From Ilex aquifolium (Eukaryota > Streptophyta > Magnoliopsida > Aquifoliales > Aquifoliaceae), in assembly GCA_951799425.1 (NCBI GenBank), contig OX637397.1, forward strand, positions 4,827,001 through 4,891,000: a stretch of DNA of 64,000 bases, given 5' to 3'. The translations under genes and the position numbers were made by a program. Shown here in pieces: positions 11,781 through 23,734 of the stretch; within the stretch, counting starts at the first letter, position 1, and each line of letters opens with the position of its first letter. A model generated the notes under the pieces. It saw only the letters and a program-made list of their open reading frames with translations. It was not told the origin of the DNA and ran no database searches.

Positions 11781-13285
11781 ATGGACAACATACAAAGAAT
11801 CAGGGTCCCTAGTGGGTTAGATAGGCCTAGAGACATAGGAAGGTTGAGGAGAACCCAAGTGAATAAGTCCCTTATAGAGACTTTTAGGCCCACCTATGAT
11901 ATCCCCGAGCACGTCTTCACCTTCGTCTTCGACCCCAGGTTTCATAGGATAGACATGGGCAGTGTTGAACTTATGCCTTTCCATACCAAGGCCATAATGG
12001 AGGGAGGAGTTAGGTTCCCTCTCACCGCTCTTCTTCTTAAAGTTCTTATGCGCCTAAGACTCTTCCCCCTCTAGTGTTGTATCAACCTCTTTAGAGTAGT
12101 CATGGGCATAGTCGCCTTAAATACTCGGCTAGGGATGAACCTCGGGGTGGATGAAATATTATTTTGCTATGACTTGAAGCTGGTCAGCAATGGAAAATAC
12201 TACTTGAAGTCCTAGGACTCCTCCATGTACTTGGTGACGCACATGCCTAAATCGGACAAATGATACACCCGGGAGACGGGTGAGAGATATGAGTATGATG
12301 CTCTCTACTGCCCCAAAATACAAAGGGTTCTAGGTGCGCATTTTAACGAATTCCTCGCCCCTCGGCCATTATTCCTGCTTTTAATCTTATATTTTTCTTT
12401 GTAGATGGATATAAAACGGACGTCGTCCAACCTCCGAAAGCTTCTGTCGCTTTTGGCGATCTCATCAGGGTCTAGTCTTATAACCTCGGTGACCCCTTTG
12501 CTCTGGCAGCTCATGTGCTTCTCGGCTACCGATCCGGCTACACCCGATTTTCTCAAGTCCCACCACCTTTAGATTCTTCCATCTGGGTGGACTGTTCTTC
12601 GGAAGAAAAAGATGAAGATGAGCCAAACCTTGAAGAAGATCTTGATCGTGACTCTGAAGCCACCCCATCACCACACAACTCTCCTTTCCGAAACTGAGAT
12701 GTTTCGCATCCCCCCCATCACCGCAGAAAGTTTGGAGGTAGCCTCCACGACCAGGAGGGCGCTGGCCTCGGGGCCTGGCAGTTCTTCTGGGACCACGACT
12801 ACCGTTATCTCTCCACTAGTGCCTCCATTGTCCACTCGAAAGCAACAAGAAGAAGAGCAACAACAACAAAAGCACTGACGACAGCAACAACATCAACAAC
12901 AAATCCCGTCGGGCATCCAACACCAGCGGCAATGGTGCTAGGACGAACCCTCGGATCGGAGCGACGATCTGCAGCGATAGCACTGAGGACGGAAGTACGA
13001 CTCGTCCATCGAGCACTGAGTGAAGCACCGCCATGATGCCCTGGCCGAATGCCCCCCCCCCCCCCCCCCCCCCCCGAGCAGTCACTAGGAGGGGTCAGAC
13101 TATTCTGGAATCGGATTCCATCATCCCTTCTCCTGACGTGACCCTCGCTGTCAGTGGGACTCTTCATTTCAACGTCGACATGGCGATCCTAGAAGAGTAC
13201 GAGGACAACCGCCTCCTCCAGGGAGTGGTTCAACATAATCTGGTGGTAAGAACTTTGTGACTTTTCCCTCTTCTCTGTCTTCTCA
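11781..13285 (+). pseudogene. Antisense ORF of the Tat element, 5' part (broken)
   Basis: The frame opens with MDNIQRIRVPSG and runs 97 codons to a TAG. The same frame then continues with protein-like sequence (LFRVVMGIVALNTRLG, GERYEYDALYCP), interrupted by TAG at about 12,213 and TGA at about 12,262. A likely splice acceptor (tttctttgtag) precedes 12,404. Later segments are Ser/Thr- and Gln-rich, then Pro-rich across a C homopolymer. The two later stops sit where tryptophan (TGG) would fit, which suggests methylation-driven C-to-T decay. The composition resembles the putative plant transposon protein type found as extra ORFs in Tat elements. The function of that family is unknown. The gene is split by the solo LTR at 13,291. 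Confidence 0.6.
13052..13075 (+). repeat. 24-nt poly-C tract
   Basis: An uninterrupted run of 24 C residues lies within the antisense ORF relic, where it would encode polyproline. Its length may be misassembled. Confidence 0.85.
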
Positions 13286-15648
13286 TTCCTTGTAAAACCC
13301 GGGAAATTTTGAATTTTTTGTGAATAAGGGCAAAATGGTCATTTGCCATCCTAATGCTTATTTGAAATACTCATGCTCTAGACCTCGGATGAGGAAACGG
13401 AGTTCGCCGTTGGATTCGTATCGCGAAATCGAGTCACCCTCTCAAATTTCGTCAAATTTCGAGATAGTCGGATTTTTGCACATCGTTCGAGGCGACTGCG
13501 TGGCGACTTAAATTCCAAGGGTCCCTAAAAACACTTTTTTTTTTTAAATATCCTAAATAAAAAGTGAAAGTTCAAATAAAATTAATTTGAACTTAATCCG
13601 AGTTATAATGAACCGTTTTGGGGCGAAAAACGAACCCGGAAGTCGGAAATATGCTGTGCGATGTGGACCGCTCATTTGCGACTATAAATATGGGCCTAAA
13701 TTAGATATTTTACACAAAATATCTATTCAAAACTAGTGCTGTACGTTCTTGGAGAGAGAAAAGAGAAAAAATGGCTTTTCAAGTTTTCTTTCGCCGATTC
13801 CGGGAGTTCCGTCCGTCGGAATTCGTCAGTCCAGAAGTCAAAGTTCATCTACGCGACAAGGGCTACGCGTACATACCAAAAAGAGCTGATTTCACTAAAG
13901 ATCCAAAGACGAAATTTTGGTAAAATCAAATATTTGGACTTAAATCTTGTTCTTGGAGGTTTTACCGGTTGTTTTACGCTCCAAGAGGTAGGGTTCCCTC
14001 CTACCTTGGTTCATTTCTAACCTATGGTGTCATAAGTAAAGGTTAGATGTATAGAGTTGTTATGACTTGTCTATAGTCATGAGAATCATGAAAGGAATAT
14101 AGAAATGGCCTAGATAAATTCCTTGTTAAATTTGGTCTAGGGAAGTTACTTGTGAAATTTTCTTGTAACTTGTTATTATGTGGGCAAATTGTGTGATAAC
14201 ATGATGATTGCATTGATGGTGTTTGCTAAATGCCTATGTGTGGATAAAGTTTGTTATGACACAATGATGTATAGCATGCTTGGATATTGTAGTGAATGAA
14301 TTGTTGATATATGCATGTTTTGATATATTAACATTTTGACAAAATATGGTATTTATATGTTTGTAATATAAATTGCCATGGATATGTTGAAATTGTTCGT
14401 ATGACACCCATTACATATTGAACATGTGATAAAATTTCTTATTGGGTATGATTGCATATTGAGTATGACATTGACATCACATTCATGGGCTTAGGCATGA
14501 GTGTGGGTGTATATGCATGGTTAATCAAACACCATTCTTGGTGATTAATGGGTGGGCTCGGGAAAGTTGGGTTTAAAATCCGACTGAGTCGCATGACTGC
14601 ATGAAAGAAAAACTTGTGTCGGGTATAGCAAGAATGTGTAGATCCCCCCCTCGGGTGCAAGACCCGGCGACTTGGTTATACACTCCCCTGTGGTGAAATT
14701 CCGGAAAAGTGTAGTATGGCGTACGGAACCGGCGGTATAAAATCCAAAATCCGTTGCCAAACAAGACACAAGATTTTGATTACATAAACACTCATTCAAT
14801 GGGTGACATCAACAATGATTTGATTTGCAAATACATGTTGTCAATTCAAACGGTCATTGAATGTATTTTTCATCAGTTGATGGGGTTACTACACATTGGC
14901 ATTGCACTGTTGTAGGAGTCGGTAAGGACTTGGGTTAAGATGCATGAGTGAGTCTCACCTCATTTCATGGCATGACATGGTAGCATTCCAACATTGAATG
15001 CATATTCTTGTATGGAATGGTTGTTAAATGTTGTTTGTTGCATGTACACATTTCATATGCATCTAAGGTGGGGAGTAGCCTTTGTAGGATATACTCTACT
15101 GGGCGTTGGCTCACCCTATACGGGAACACATTTCAGGTGGGAGAAATACACCGGTGGATTGCTCCAATTGGGACCCTCATGTTTGAAGAAAGCCGAATGT
15201 GGCTTTATTTTGTGTTAATGTAAAACACTTGTGAAACTTATCTCTTGGGCATGTAATCTTTTGTAAATAATTGTAATAGAACTTATATGAATTATTGTTA
15301 AAACAATCTTGCATGTTTTGACATAGGTAGGGATAAATGGACCTGGTATGGTCAATGTTTATAAGTATGGATAAATAGACCCGGTGTGGTCAATGTTTAC
15401 TTATAAATGGACCCGGTGCGGTCATTGCTTTATATTGGGCCTCGGATGGGTCATGTGAAAATATATTGCACAGGTTGAGTTTTGGGTAGAGCTCCCCGTA
15501 CAAAGGAGACTCTGCCCGAATTTTGTTAAATTATAGACCCCGATAAATGGGGCATAACGGCGCGATACCGAGTTACCCGGTATCCACGGGTATTCCGCGG
15601 GTTGATGGGAAATCAACGGACCCTCGGGTTTTGGGGTGTCACATTCCT
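13286..15648 (+). mobile_element. Solo LTR (family 1) with perfect 5-bp target duplication
   Basis: The LTR spans 13,291-15,643, starts TGTAAAACCCGGG and ends GGGGTGTCACA. Perfect ttcct repeats flank it (13,286-13,290 and 15,644-15,648). No internal retroelement sequence lies between, so it is a solo LTR left by LTR-LTR recombination. A TATA-like ctataaatatggg lies near 13,682. Its 3' portion (gggtagagctccccg, gactctgcccgaattttg) recurs in the solo LTR at 53.5 kb. The length (2.35 kb) fits long-LTR chromoviruses such as Tekay/Del, but the family is not proven. Confidence 0.9.
15325..15430 (+). repeat. Three short tandem repeats in the solo LTR
   Basis: Three copies of a segment of about 40 bp built around ggataaatggacctggtatg and variants occur in tandem. 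A single copy occurs in the related LTR near 55,588. Confidence 0.75.
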
Positions 15649-16531
15649 TGCATATATTCTCACCTTTGTTCTTTCCAGGCCTGCTAGCAGATGGGAGTCC
15701 TCATAGACTGCTTTTGGGACTGTCGGACCAAAGCTGAAAAGTGCCAGGCCGAGGTGGAGAACAAAGATAGCCATATTGGCTAGGTGGAAATGATGGTGGC
15801 CAATCAGACCAAAAGCATCGTTGACCTGATCTGAAAAGTCGAGGCCATAACATCTAAGCTTGACAAAAGTAAAGCGTCCAAGGCCGAGGTTGTGAGAAGG
15901 CCGGAAGAGGCCGAGCTCAAGATCTCTGCCACAGAGACCAAGCTGCTGGAGGCCGAGGCTAACTACGTAGTGCTGGAGGAGTAGAAGGCTGGGAAAGTGG
16001 GGAGGATAAATACCGCTTGCATGGACGTCTACCATCAATGCAGGAGCAGTTTATCTCGGCCTTTGATGATGGACAAAATAAGTCCTTCAAAAAGGGTTAG
16101 GACGAGGCACTTCAAGCTGTCGGAGTGGCTGTCGACTTCGAGCTCTTTTCAAGGCTTATTCTCCCCAGCAGGGAGCTGATTTGTCAGCGGCGCCACCAGA
16201 TATCCAACCAAGTACCGAGGCGGCAGTCCCGATGGAAGTTGCTGATGAGGCAGGGCGGGCAGTTGCGGCAATAGTGCCGATTGCCGTAAGTGACGGCGAT
16301 TCAGAGGAGATGTCCCCCCTCCAGCTCCCTTCTCCTACACTCCTAATGCACCCCTGGGACCCTTCGATCCCTGACACTCCCATTATCAACCCAAGTAAGG
16401 CCGACTTCGAGGAACTTGATGAAGTGCTTGAACTTGGGGGTAAAGGTTCTTTGAGGAGGCACCAAGCGGGACTCGACGGCGAGGAGCTCAGAGGTGACCT
16501 TGGCAATGGGGCTGAAACCGAGAACCCTTAA
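15649..16531 (+). pseudogene. Antisense ORF of the Tat element, 3' part (broken)
   Basis: This continues the antisense ORF beyond the solo LTR. A likely acceptor (ttgttctttccag) precedes 15,678. The following frames are Lys/Glu/Ala-rich and look like a coiled coil (KAEKCQAEVENKDSH, then EAELKISATETKLLEAEA), with in-frame stops and a frameshift near 16,040. The final open segment (16,181-16,531) is acidic and proline-containing (DGDSEEMSPLQLPSP, ADFEELDEVLELGG) and ends in a normal stop. A coiled coil followed by an acidic tail fits the variable C-terminal part of Tat antisense ORFs, but the assignment rests on position and composition. Confidence 0.55.
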
Positions 16532-17360
16532 ATAACAGCATTCCAGTAGTCCTTGTAAATCTCTTTGCAACCTTTTTCACATTCACGAATACCCAAGTTC
16601 TATCACTTTGTCAAAGAACTCCCATACAACTCCAACCAACAAAATTATTCCCTAAAGATTTGAAATTTGACGATAAAAAATAAAACATCACAACAAACAT
16701 GCTAAAAATGGCATTGCAATGAGTACAATCAACAATGCCCCAACACTTTCACTTCCTTACTCTTACACCTTCAAGACTCACATGTACCAGTAAGCACACA
16801 AAGCTACCTTGTTGGCCCTTCACGATCATGTACCAAAACAAACACACCCTCTTGCTCCATTTTCGAAAACTTGTCACCAAATATAGTCAAAACCCATAAT
16901 GGAACATACCACAACCACAAGCCAAAGCTACCTTGTCAACCACAAATTCTTGTAAATGAGACCTAAATTTATAAAATCCATAAAGTCCCAGCACAAATAA
17001 TAAGTACAAGAACTTAACCCAAATAATACATAAACCAGTACCACCTCTGTGTTTCTCTCTCTACAATTTCTTTTTCTGGCTACAAACCACAGGAATGAGA
17101 GTAAATAAAATTACTGGTAATATCTTCCAAAATGAGCTACTACAGATCTAACTATACGAAACCCATTATTGTGTTCAAGTGAGGAGAGAGAGAGAAAGAG
17201 AGAGAAGAGGCGGCCTTACTTGTGACCCTGAAGGTATAAAGCTAGGGTTTTGGGTGAAAGAAATAACCTTTTTTTTTCTCTGCAGTCCGCAACAAGAAGT
17301 CCTTCCTTGTTCTGTACCTTTCTCTCTCTGTATCTCCTTTCCTTTTCTCTCTCTAGAAAT
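16532..17360 (-). other. Leader-like region of an unidentified minus-strand gene
   Basis: Downstream (minus strand) of the TATA box at 17,361-17,371 lies a pyrimidine-rich/purine-rich leader with CT and AG runs, then possible splice-donor-like sequence (acaagtaagg). No coding sequence can be recognised before the block meets the Tat antisense ORF tail near 16,560. It looks like the 5' end of a host transcription unit caught inside the retroelement. Confidence 0.35.
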
Positions 17361-17371
17361 CCTTTTTATAG
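17361..17371 (-). promoter_or_regulatory. TATA box duplicated by a MULE insertion
   Basis: On the minus strand the sequence is ctataaaaagg, positioned just upstream of a pyrimidine/purine-rich leader. The 9-bp target site of the adjacent MULE overlaps this box, so a second copy (ctataaaa) lies at 18,564-18,571 on the far side of the element. Confidence 0.5.
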
Positions 17372-18571
17372 GGAGATAACCACCGATATACGACATTTTT
17401 TAAACATAATTACCAAAATACGACACTTTTAAACTTATTTACCAAACTACGACACTTTTTGAAAACGGATTCAATAATTCCGCTTTTATTAGAAAGCGGA
17501 TTCAACAACCCCGCTTTTAAATAAAAAACGTGGTCTAAAATTATGAGCTGAAACACGTTAAAATCTTGGTTACTAACCACGTTTTTTAAAAAGCGTGGTT
17601 ACTAACCTCGCTTTTCACGTGTTCTCTTCATTGTCCTCTCTCATCTTCTTCATCTTTAGGAAGGGGCGACTCCCAGAACCGATTAGTAAGAGCTGCCACC
17701 CTAGTAGGATCAGATCTGCATCTCATCAACAAAAGAGCATTCTTTGGGGGTATACAAATACTCACCCTCGCTTCCTCTTCCCCGAAAACCTCATCTCTAA
17801 CTTCAAATTTTATCATCTTTAATCTTTATATCATCAAATACATGTCTTCTTGAACTCCTTGGTCTCTCTGTTACTTCTGTTCTCTCCTCATCTCCTCCCA
17901 CCACCAACTCTATCTCTCTCCCTTTCCCTCCCTCACCATCCTGCAATGCTATTAATCACCTCGCAAACACAGCCCCACAAGAACTCTGTCCAATCCCTTC
18001 ACTCGATGCCATTGCCTTCTCTTCCTCATCCCTTTCATTCGTGGAGAAACATGAAGGCCGACATGGAAACAAACAGCTGAACTCAGTCCCAAATGCCCTC
18101 AAAACTTCACAAATCATCAATGGCAAGTGAACCCATCTCTGATTCTGATGGTGAGGCAAGCACGGGTGTGACTGTTGTTGAAACTGAGAATGATTACTCC
18201 TATTGATTAGCTGATACACTTGAGGCGAAGAGGGTTCTGGGTGTTGGTCCAACAACTCTGGTTCTCAGTATATTTAGGTGAAATAGCTCGAAAAGCGTGT
18301 TTAATAAACACGCTTTTCACAAAAAAACGTAAAAAACATGTTTACAAAACACACTTTTCTCATTGCCCAAAAAAAATTTTCCCCCTACAATCAGGGTTGT
18401 TGAATCCGTTTTTTAACAAAAGCGGGGTTGTTGAATCCGCTTTTTAATAAAAACAGAGTTATTGAATCCGTTTTTAAAAAGTGTCGTAGTTTGATAAATA
18501 AGTTCAAAAGTGCCGTATTTTGGTATTAAAGTTCCAAAACAGCTGTATGTTGGTAATAAATTGTTTTATAG
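17363..18571. mobile_element. Mutator-like element inserted at a TATA box
   Basis: The element spans about 17,372-18,562. TIRs of roughly 150 bp are visible (for example accaaaatacgacacttttaa at the left and its counterpart at the right, followed by aagcggattcaacaacccc). Flanking 9-mers are tttttatag and gttttatag, eight of nine identical. The interior contains repeated motifs of the type aagcgtggttactaac and a GC-richer segment (17,650-18,250) with no recognised coding capacity. Confidence 0.8.
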
Positions 18572-18794
18572 GTGGGTTGAGTTACAACTTTCTCTCTCCT
18601 ACCACCACAACTGATGTACTACTGCCTAATCAAGTGTCGCATTGATAAAGTGGAAGAACTGTTACGGACGGATTAAGACTGGCCAATCAAAACGTGAGGA
18701 TCCGTCTACGTATTGTGTTTTCATTGGCCAAGTTGTCTGACCCCAGAGATTCATTGAATACTCCTTAATTTGCTCTATAATTAATGGGTTAGCA
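18572..18794 (-). other. Upstream part of the promoter split by the MULE
   Basis: This single-copy-looking segment lies between the MULE and a hAT element. It would have been contiguous with the TATA box at 17,361-17,371 before the MULE arrived. Confidence 0.4.
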
Positions 18795-20129
18795 TTCACA
18801 AGCAGTGTTTTAAAACCCGGCCCGGCCTGGCCGGTTGACCCGGTGAACCGGTGCCTTAATCGGGCCGGTTCACTTATTGGACCGTTTATGCATCAAAACC
18901 GGAGTAAACCCGGAGACCCGGGAAAAAACCGGAAAAACCCGTTAAACCGGTCGAGTTACTCAAACTGGCCGGGTTTTTTTATTTGCTATAAAAGTTGAAT
19001 TTTGGGGGCCTTTTTGGCATTTTTGCCTTGCTGCCCTAATCTTTCCTTCCCCATTCCCCAACCAGCCCCCTTTTCTTCACAACACAGCCCCTTTCTCCCT
19101 CTTTCTCACACAGAGTTTCATCACTCTCTATCTCTCTTTGCTTTTGGCCTCTGCAATAGTGTGCACTGTGCACTGCGAGCACGAAGACTTGAACCGAAAG
19201 GGAAGGAAATTTTGATCCCTAACTTCTTTGCTTTGATTTCGATTTTTGAAGGAGAAAGTTGCTTCACCTTCACTGCTTCATAGCTCCATCGATGACGATC
19301 ACTCGACATCGTAACAGGTATACTACTCTCTCTCTCTCTCTCTCTCTCAGTATATATCTGAGTTTTTTTTTGTATTTTGTATAGATTGAATTTTGATCCA
19401 AAGCTTTCACATTCACTGTACGATTTGGATCTTGTAATGTTCTATCCAAAGCATTGCAATATCAGTGTGTTTGTTTGTGTTTTTCTGTTAATTCCTTTTG
19501 GATTGACATTTAAATTTTTTGTGTTCTAAGGTTCAAGTTATTGTGATCTGTTCTTGATGTAAAGTAACGAAGACTTTGCAAAGACTACTTCAGACAATAA
19601 ACCACAATGTGATACCCTCATTTATGCATTGTATGTATGAATAGTAGATGTTTCTGGTTTTCACTTGCCGATCATGGATATATTTCCCAGTAGTTTTCAT
19701 GACCGAGTTTCTTAGACTTCTCTAGGGTGGTCTTTTTGGTGATTAGAAATTGAGGGTTCTGACATGGGTAGTTTTCACTTTCATGATGTAGATTTTTTAG
19801 GTATTGACATTTTTTATTGAATCAGGCTTTGAATAATTTCCTAATTTTATAATTTTTTTTCTTATCACTTAGATTTACAATTTGTATTAGAAATTAAATG
19901 CATTGGATACATGTTTGATGATTTTTCTCTACTTAACTTTACATGTTTGCTACTATTATCATAATTATTGTGATTTTTTTAGCTTATTTATTATTATTTA
20001 TAATTATTATTTATTTTTTTATTATATGACCGGTTCGACCAGTAACTCAACGGTTGAATCAGTAACCCATTGACCCGGTCCCTCTGCCGGGTTGATATCC
20101 GGGTCGGGTTTTAAAACTATGTTCACAAG
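18795..20129. mobile_element. hAT-type element with perfect 8-bp target duplication
   Basis: The element spans 18,803-20,121. Termini are cagtgttttaaaacccggc and the complement of catagttttaaaacccgac. Perfect 8-bp repeats ttcacaag flank it (18,795-18,802 and 20,122-20,129). This is the hAT signature. Subterminal regions are rich in ccggttcgacc-type motifs. The interior has a CT-rich leader-like part, a short open stretch starting ATGACGATCACTCGACATCG near 19,291, a possible donor (aacaggta) and a (TC)n run at 19,327-19,350. No transposase is seen. Confidence 0.88.
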
Positions 20130-20934
20130 TCTCTGTCTCTCTCTCTCTGAGGTTCTCTACTTTCCTCTTTTGAGCTGTGTGGGCACTTTCCTCTCTTTTT
20201 TTTTTATCTAATATCTTTTTTTATTCAATCTAAATATTACATGTCTAAATTCATCTAATCTTATTATTCCACTTTATTTTTTTCCATTTTATAATCAATG
20301 ACGATAAATACCAAGTGAAAATTTATTAGTAAAATTTATTTTTTAATATAATAACAAGAAGGCTTATCCTCATATTCAGTAAAAAATATTTTTTAATATA
20401 ATAACTAGAAGACTTTTCCTCATATTTAAAATAAATAAGTTTGTGGGTCATTTGTATATTTTTTTCATTTTAACTTATTAAAATTGTTTCAATTATGTAT
20501 TATTTTACTTTAGTGATAATGTCGGTTGTGCTTTGATGCCTATAAATGGATTTGACTCTCCTTAAATTTTTAAATAATTATAACATATTTCAATCTCTTT
20601 TGACTGGTAAATATTTTCTTCTTATCTTATTCAAAAACCTAGTTGGGTTTTCAAAAACAAAACAAAGTGAATTTACTAATTTGACAAATCTTCACTATTT
20701 AAAATAAAATTGAAAGATATTCTAATTATTTAGAAATTAGAGAGAACTATAACTCTCGAGAAATCGCATCAATTAGTTTTGTCATAATGTCTTTTACAAA
20801 ATTCGAACTAAAAAATTCCGAAATAACAACCTTTAGGTTATACTGACATGTTATGTGTATTTTTCTTTCTAACATGTGGTGCATATTTACAAATTTGTAT
20901 CCAATGCTTGCATTTGCAAACATTATGAAATGAA
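20130..20934. other. Non-genic AT-rich stretch
   Basis: No gene or complete element is recognised. A 55-bp segment is repeated imperfectly at about 20,335-20,365 and 20,388-20,420 (tttttaatataataac...agaag.ctt.tcctcatatt). Confidence 0.5.
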
Positions 20935-21515
20935 GGTTGATGGGCCAGGCCCAAATGACCCAATCTATGTGTGAAACCCAAACTTAATTAGAGAACCCAA
21001 GCTCGTAGAAGACCCCGCAGACCCTATGAAGTCGAGTCAAGCCCACAAGGGAGCTACGCCACCAAAGAAACATTACGCGCGCCGCTTGGAGAGAGTCTGC
21101 CTCCCTCATCCATTAACCAAGTCCTTTGGAGTGCACCCTAACCCCCTTGCCCGTTGGGGAGAGGAGAGGTCGCCAAGCCATTTACTTACCAATTAAGTCT
21201 CCCTAATCCGTTGAGACCACCTAATCAGATATTTGATTAACACCCATTATGAGGCGATTACTATAAAATGTAAGCCCCACCAACACTTGGGGGCATCAGA
21301 CTCATTCGGGCAAATCTATCATCTCCCTCTAATTCTCTACTCTCTCTCCATACCAGAGTTAATAAAATTCCGGCGACCCTTGTCATTCAAAGTGGACGTA
21401 GTTCACCTTGACCGAACTACTGTAAACTTTGTCTTTTCTCTACCTCAACTTTACTGCATTTTATATTACTCAATTGACAGGTGGTGTATAAACCAATTTT
21501 GTGCATCATCGAAGG
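20935..21515 (+). mobile_element. LTR-like fragment of a Tat/gypsy-type element
   Basis: The segment has an LTR-like layout: GC-richer U3, a pyrimidine-rich transcribed part, a gttaataaaattccggcgac segment and a tail caattttgtgcatcatcg. The same layout and tail occur at 48.55-49.26 kb. Such tails normally precede a TTTGGCGCC primer site, which is absent here. Boundaries are uncertain. Confidence 0.5.
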
Positions 21516-21599
21516 AAAGAAACGATTCCAATATTATTTTTCATAATTAGAGGAGGTAAAATTTTACACGTGGACACTTCATGAAATTTGTAAATGTCA

Positions 21600-22190
21600 A
21601 ATCTATATGGATAACATAATAATTTTTTAATTTAAAAAATGAAAAATGAAAAATGTTTATATTTTTCATTTTTAGAAAATAAAAAATGTTTATATTTTTC
21701 ATTTTTAGAAAATAAAAACAAAAAATGTGTTTGATATTTGTTTTTATTTTTAAAAAAATAAATCTAAAAATTAAATACCTATTTTAATAATTGTTTGTTT
21801 TAAATAAATTTTATGGCGGTGGGTGGTTGGTATATTGGTGACAGATGGTAGTAAGGGTGAGTGGGTGGGTGGAGTTGGCACCGGTGGTGGTGGGTAATAA
21901 TGGTACATAGTGGTAATGATGATGACAGTGGTAATAAATAATGGCAGCAAGGTAGTTGATGCTTGTTTTCAATTTTATTGTTTTTGAAAAAAAAACACTT
22001 TTTTTTCAAAAACTCATTGTGAATTAGAAGCATTTTCAAAAAAAGAAAAAACGAAAACAACATCGAAATATTACTAAACAAATTGTCTTTACTGTTATTT
22101 TTCTTTAAAAAAATGAAAACAAAAACAAAAAATCAAAAACAAAAAATCAAAAACAAATGAAAAAAAAAATGTTACCAACCGAGCCCAATG
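21600..22190. mobile_element. Low-complexity element with inverted ends
   Basis: The right end reads, inverted, gggctcggttggtaacattt followed by long T/A-rich runs (tttttgattttttgt repeats). The left side has similar A/T-rich runs (aaaaatgtttatatttttca twice). A GT-rich centre (about 21,815-21,930) has repeated ggtggtggt-like motifs. It is probably a decayed TIR element. Confidence 0.35.
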
Positions 22191-23252
22191 TAAACTGCCA
22201 AGATGATATTTTGACAGTTACCAATAGTTTGCATTTTTTGTTGGTGACGATTTGAATTGTTTTCGAAAAAGCGCCTGATACTAATTTTAAAATATCTAAT
22301 ACCTCATAACAATTTTGCTCATATAAAACAAACAAGGAGTAAAAAATACGAAAATTTAGGAGTTTGTCGTCCATCTGAGAAAGATTATTTCGACTTTCCC
22401 TCTTTGGGCATCCAGGTTGTGTGGGAGGCAATTTAATTATAGAGCATATTCATGGGTTGGGAGGAACATAGTGTATTTAACACACTAGATTAATGCTATT
22501 TGTTAGTGGGGAAAAAATATCCGTTAACAAGATGTGTTCACTCATGTAACTAAAAAACCTTAGACATTAACTATAGTGTGCGACGAGATGCACGAGAGTT
22601 ATACTCTTTCATATTCCCTCCACCCTACGCCGACATTGGACCCACCCTCCACTACCCACGTAAATAGCAATAGCCCCACCCATATTTTTTAAAATAAATA
22701 ACCCCGCCATTCATCCTCCTCATTTAATTTGTTTGTTATTGTTCGGGGATGACAATAGATTAGAGAGGAAAATTAAGTATGAAATTGTAGAGAATGGAAC
22801 GTGAGATTAGATAAATTATAGATATAAAAAAGCTCAACTAATCTTTATTTTTTCGGTAAGTAGTTAAACTAATCCTTGTCCAACTAGACAATTATAGATA
22901 CAAAAGAGGTAAAAATATAAGAATTGTGAGATAATTTGGTTAGAAACAAGAACGTAATGTAAAACGAAATATTTTACATTTGTTAAAAAATAAAAATTAT
23001 TGGAGATGAAAGATTGGAGGGTTCTAGTACGAGTCATCTCACGATGTTATAAGGTATAACATGTCGTACCATTTAAATTATATATTGTCACTCAAACATG
23101 AAAACATTATTAGCACATCAGTTTTTTTTTCTGTAGCTCCTCCAACTCAGCTTAGCACTAACAAAGTTCCTTATGCAGTTGCATCAACTCTAAAGCACTT
23201 CAACAACACATTTCAAAATCGTACCACTTTATTTTAGACTGATATTCTAGTC
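22191..23252. other. Non-genic stretch
   Basis: No gene or defined repeat is seen. Confidence 0.5.
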
Positions 23253-23426
23253 TGTTACAAATCACGTGTATCATTAACTAAGTTAGTTACAACTAACTAT
23301 AGTTATAACTAATCATGGTTAGCTTAGATCTGAGCCAACTTTGTATATAAATAGTTGATGTAATCACACTTTTGGAATGTAATGAGAATCCTATTTAAAT
23401 TGCTTTGTCTTATTCTTCTTCAAACA
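23253..23426 (+). mobile_element. Short LTR-like sequence
   Basis: The segment begins TGTTACAAATCACG, ends CTTCAAACA, and has a TATA-like ttgtatataaatag near 23,342 followed by gaatgtaatgag, which together resemble a small Ty1/copia-type LTR. No target duplication could be confirmed. Confidence 0.45.
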
Positions 23427-23712
23427 TATGCATTATTATTCCAATAATAATTGGATACGTAACACAAAACATAAATGAGACATACAAAATTCCAATAGAG
23501 TAATTTAACTAATGACCACCGCCTTTGGTGTTGAACTTTAAAATTGTTGGTTCGAATTTCGTCGTCCTCCCTCTTGAATAGTGCATAACCAAAAAAAGAA
23601 AGAAAAATATAGACAAAAAAACTATACAGGGATGTCAGTCCAATAATTTGAAAAGAAAGGACCTACAAATGTAAATTTATCAAGCCCACATTTCCCATAG
23701 ACCGAAACCCGA

Positions 23713-23722
23713 CCCTATAAAA
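23713..23722 (+). promoter_or_regulatory. TATA box of an unidentified transcription unit
   Basis: ccctataaaaatccc is followed about 25 bp downstream by a pyrimidine-rich leader (ctctctctctcctcttcgcc), a common plant core-promoter layout. Confidence 0.5.
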
Positions 23723-23734
23723 ATCCCAGAACCT

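Noticed and set aside
12805..13167. Minus-strand frames of 89-120 codons with poly-Gly
   Set aside because: They are shadows opposite the antisense ORF relic and its C tract.
14439..15616. Open frames of 60-85 codons within the solo LTR
   Set aside because: LTRs of this length often have chance frames. No protein motif is seen and the related LTR at 53.5 kb does not preserve them.
17250..17432. Open frames in the CT-rich leader near the MULE
   Set aside because: They are low-complexity products of CT runs that continue into the MULE terminal repeat.
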